This document shows positions 4,760 to 5,695 of a DNA stretch of 5,695 nt, piece by piece. The stretch lies in the NCBI GenBank assembly GCA_003499925.1, contig DNRQ01000114.1, positions 1 to 5,695 on the forward strand, in the 5' to 3' direction. A program made the translations under genes and the position numbers. A model generated the notes under the pieces. It was not told where the DNA came from and did no database searches. It was given only the letters and a program-made list of their open reading frames with translations. Source of the DNA: Geobacter sp. Lineage in GTDB: Bacteria > Desulfobacterota > Desulfuromonadia > Geobacterales > Geobacteraceae. Each line of letters opens with the position of its first letter. The stretch's first letter is position 1.

Positions 4760-5035
4760 TCACCCCCCCCTTCCGTGAACATTGTGTTCAGCTATTATCT
4801 GACTGATTGTTGCTCGAATCGTCCCTGCTCCCACCGAGCTGTTGAAGCACCCCGTTCCGGCATAAGGATCGAAGTCGGCGATCTGGGCGATGAGCATCCG
4901 GACCAGGTGGCCCCGGTCCGCATACCGTTCAGGCTGCTCGGCGATCACCATTACCTCGGCAAGAAGCCAGGAAGGGAACTCCCCGGACTCGTTTTCCCGA
5001 AGCGCAACGTCTCGCAGTTTCGTAAACAGCTCCAT
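4760..5035 (-). CDS. Hypothetical protein (91 aa) in the NosL-like operon
   Basis: I do not recognise this protein. It is cytosolic and acidic to neutral, with a helical-looking N-terminal half (MELFTKLRDVALRE, WLLAEVMVIAEQPERY) and a second half with IAQIADFDPYAGTGCF and IRATISQIIAEH. It has one Cys (in GTGCF), no signal peptide and no membrane segment. AAGGAG lies 11 bases before the ATG, slightly far, inside the 34-base gap after the NosL-like gene. Its stop is one base from the next start. Codon use and position between two supported genes make it very probably real. Confidence 0.7.
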   Translation of the reverse strand: MELFTKLRDVALRENESGEFPSWLLAEVMVIAEQPERYADRGHLVRMLIAQIADFDPYAGTGCFNSSVGAGTIRATISQIIAEHNVHGRGG

Positions 5036-5069
5036 GTTCTGCCTGGCTCCTTGCCGTGTTCCACGCTGA

Positions 5070-5573
5070 TCAGGGCGTTTTCGATCTCTTCATCTTGCGG
5101 CGCTCACGGATCTGCTTGGTATCGCTATACATGTCGTTGTAGGCAGCCCTCATCGCCTGGTCGAACCCTGCCGCAGCGCCGCCGTTTTCCCTGATGAATC
5201 TGTCTGCGGCCGGCTTGTCTCGAAAAGCCCATTTCGCCTGCGCTGTCATGACACCCGGCTGCCCCCCTCCCAGAACCCAAAGGGCCTTCTCCGCGTCGAT
5301 CAGCTCCTTGCCGTAGTAGTCGGCAACGGCAATCCTGCCAGGGGTTCTGTCGATATTGTTGGCAAGATCGATTGCGGCACAGTGCAGACTGCACGCTCCC
5401 GACGAGGTGCCGTCGTCGTATTCGATCAGCACCCTGCTATGGGCAAACTTCCCCCGGTCCATACCGCAGTACTTGCACGACGGGTGTTTCCCGACGTCGG
5501 CAAGATCTGCTGCAAACGATGAGACAGCCGACAGGGAACAGATGCATAACAGGATCAGTGCGATTCTCTTCAT
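5070..5573 (-). CDS. NosL-family exported protein with CxxCGM motif
   Basis: The 167-residue protein has a signal peptide (MKRIALILLCICSLSAVSSFA, probable cleavage near residue 21). The motif CKYCGM (C33, C36, M38) follows, then GACSLHCAAIDL (C61, H64, C65), and a long C-terminal part ends in a highly basic tail (RERRKMKRSK). CxxCGM is the hallmark of NosL, the copper chaperone for nitrous oxide reductase, but there is no lipobox and no nos genes here. A metal-delivery or periplasmic redox role is inferred. ATG 5573 is chosen over 5594 because GGGGAGG lies 7 bases upstream and the longer form would put it in the coding sequence. It is the first gene of the operon. The basic tail is unusual for an exported protein. 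Confidence 0.82.
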   Translation of the reverse strand: MKRIALILLCICSLSAVSSFAADLADVGKHPSCKYCGMDRGKFAHSRVLIEYDDGTSSGACSLHCAAIDLANNIDRTPGRIAVADYYGKELIDAEKALWVLGGGQPGVMTAQAKWAFRDKPAADRFIRENGGAAAGFDQAMRAAYNDMYSDTKQIRERRKMKRSKTP

Positions 5574-5600
5574 GGTTTTGCCTCCCCCGAACAAAAAAAC

Positions 5601-5616
5601 TGATTAACGCTGATCT
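5601..5616. repeat. Inverted near-copy of the repeat unit at 61-76
   Basis: The reverse complement (agatcagcgttaatca) differs from 61-76 (agatcagcgctaatcg) at two of 16 positions. It lies 28 bp upstream of the NosL-like start, beside the T/A-rich leader. A shared dispersed intergenic motif is the simplest reading. Confidence 0.4.
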
Positions 5617-5631
5617 TTCGCTGAAAAAACT

Positions 5632-5668
5632 CCCTCCCCTTCAAGGGGAGGGTTGGGGTGGGGATGGG
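5632..5668. repeat. Palindromic repeat with G-rich tail (CCCTCCCCTT/AAGGGGAGGG)
   Basis: CCCTCCCCTT (5632-5641) and AAGGGGAGGG (5643-5652) form a perfect 10-bp inverted repeat around one base, followed by TTGGGGTGGGGATGGGG. This hairpin-plus-tail layout is typical of REP-like elements that are widespread in bacterial intergenic DNA. It is upstream of the NosL-like operon. The remaining bases to 5695 hold no gene that I can see. Confidence 0.65.
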
Positions 5669-5695
5669 GTTAGCTCCGGTGCCAAAACACCCCCA

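Noticed and set aside
4682..5194. Plus-strand 170-codon open frame over the Cys-rich/NosL-like operon
   Set aside because: It spans three minus-strand genes with good ribosome binding sites and family motifs, and its own translation has no recognisable features.

Overview
The window looks like chromosomal DNA of a moderately GC-rich, Gram-negative, probably anaerobic bacterium. The best guess is a Geobacter-like member of the Desulfuromonadota. This rests on gene content only: a PrpD dehydratase, a signal-peptide NosL-type protein of a kind I associate with Geobacter, and a small Cys-rich cytosolic protein. No rRNA, tRNA, CRISPR array or intact transposase was seen.

Left part (1-1842): after a perfect 20-bp palindrome and a degenerate repeat-like leader comes a full-length 2-methylcitrate dehydratase gene (prpD). 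A small unrecognised gene with a good ribosome binding site follows 21 bp later. These are probably the last genes of a propionate/methylcitrate-cycle transcription unit.

Middle part (1843-3069): an accessory, repeat-dense stretch. Short palindromic repeats of several types (GTAGGGTGGGC type, CCTCTCCC type, and a CACTGCC..TTAAGTTAA terminal-repeat element with a GTAGGGTGGGC hairpin inside it) flank a toxin-antitoxin module. The module has a strong sigma-70-type promoter whose -10 box lies inside a palindrome, an almost leaderless TumE-family (DUF6516) toxin gene, and an overlapping winged-helix antitoxin gene of the HVO_A0114/TumA type. The toxin frame carries one in-frame TAG at codon 24, where a Trp (TGG) is expected. 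The toxin therefore appears knocked out while the antitoxin is intact.

Right part (3070-5695): a minus-strand Amidase_2-type N-acetylmuramoyl-L-alanine amidase without a signal peptide has a clear promoter in a 231-bp divergent region. Facing away from it is a small exported protein whose C-terminal half resembles FlgT C-terminal-like beta domains. A GC-rich hairpin terminator separates this gene from a convergent minus-strand operon of three genes: an exported NosL-like protein with a CxxCGM motif, an unrecognised 91-residue protein, and a 79-residue Cys-rich protein. The window ends in another palindromic repeat.

The most notable feature is the TA module: a nonsense-interrupted toxin, a preserved antitoxin, and an operator-like palindrome over the promoter of a nearly leaderless message. 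The NosL-like operon may be a small metal- or thiol-handling system unrelated to nitrous oxide reduction, but that is inference.
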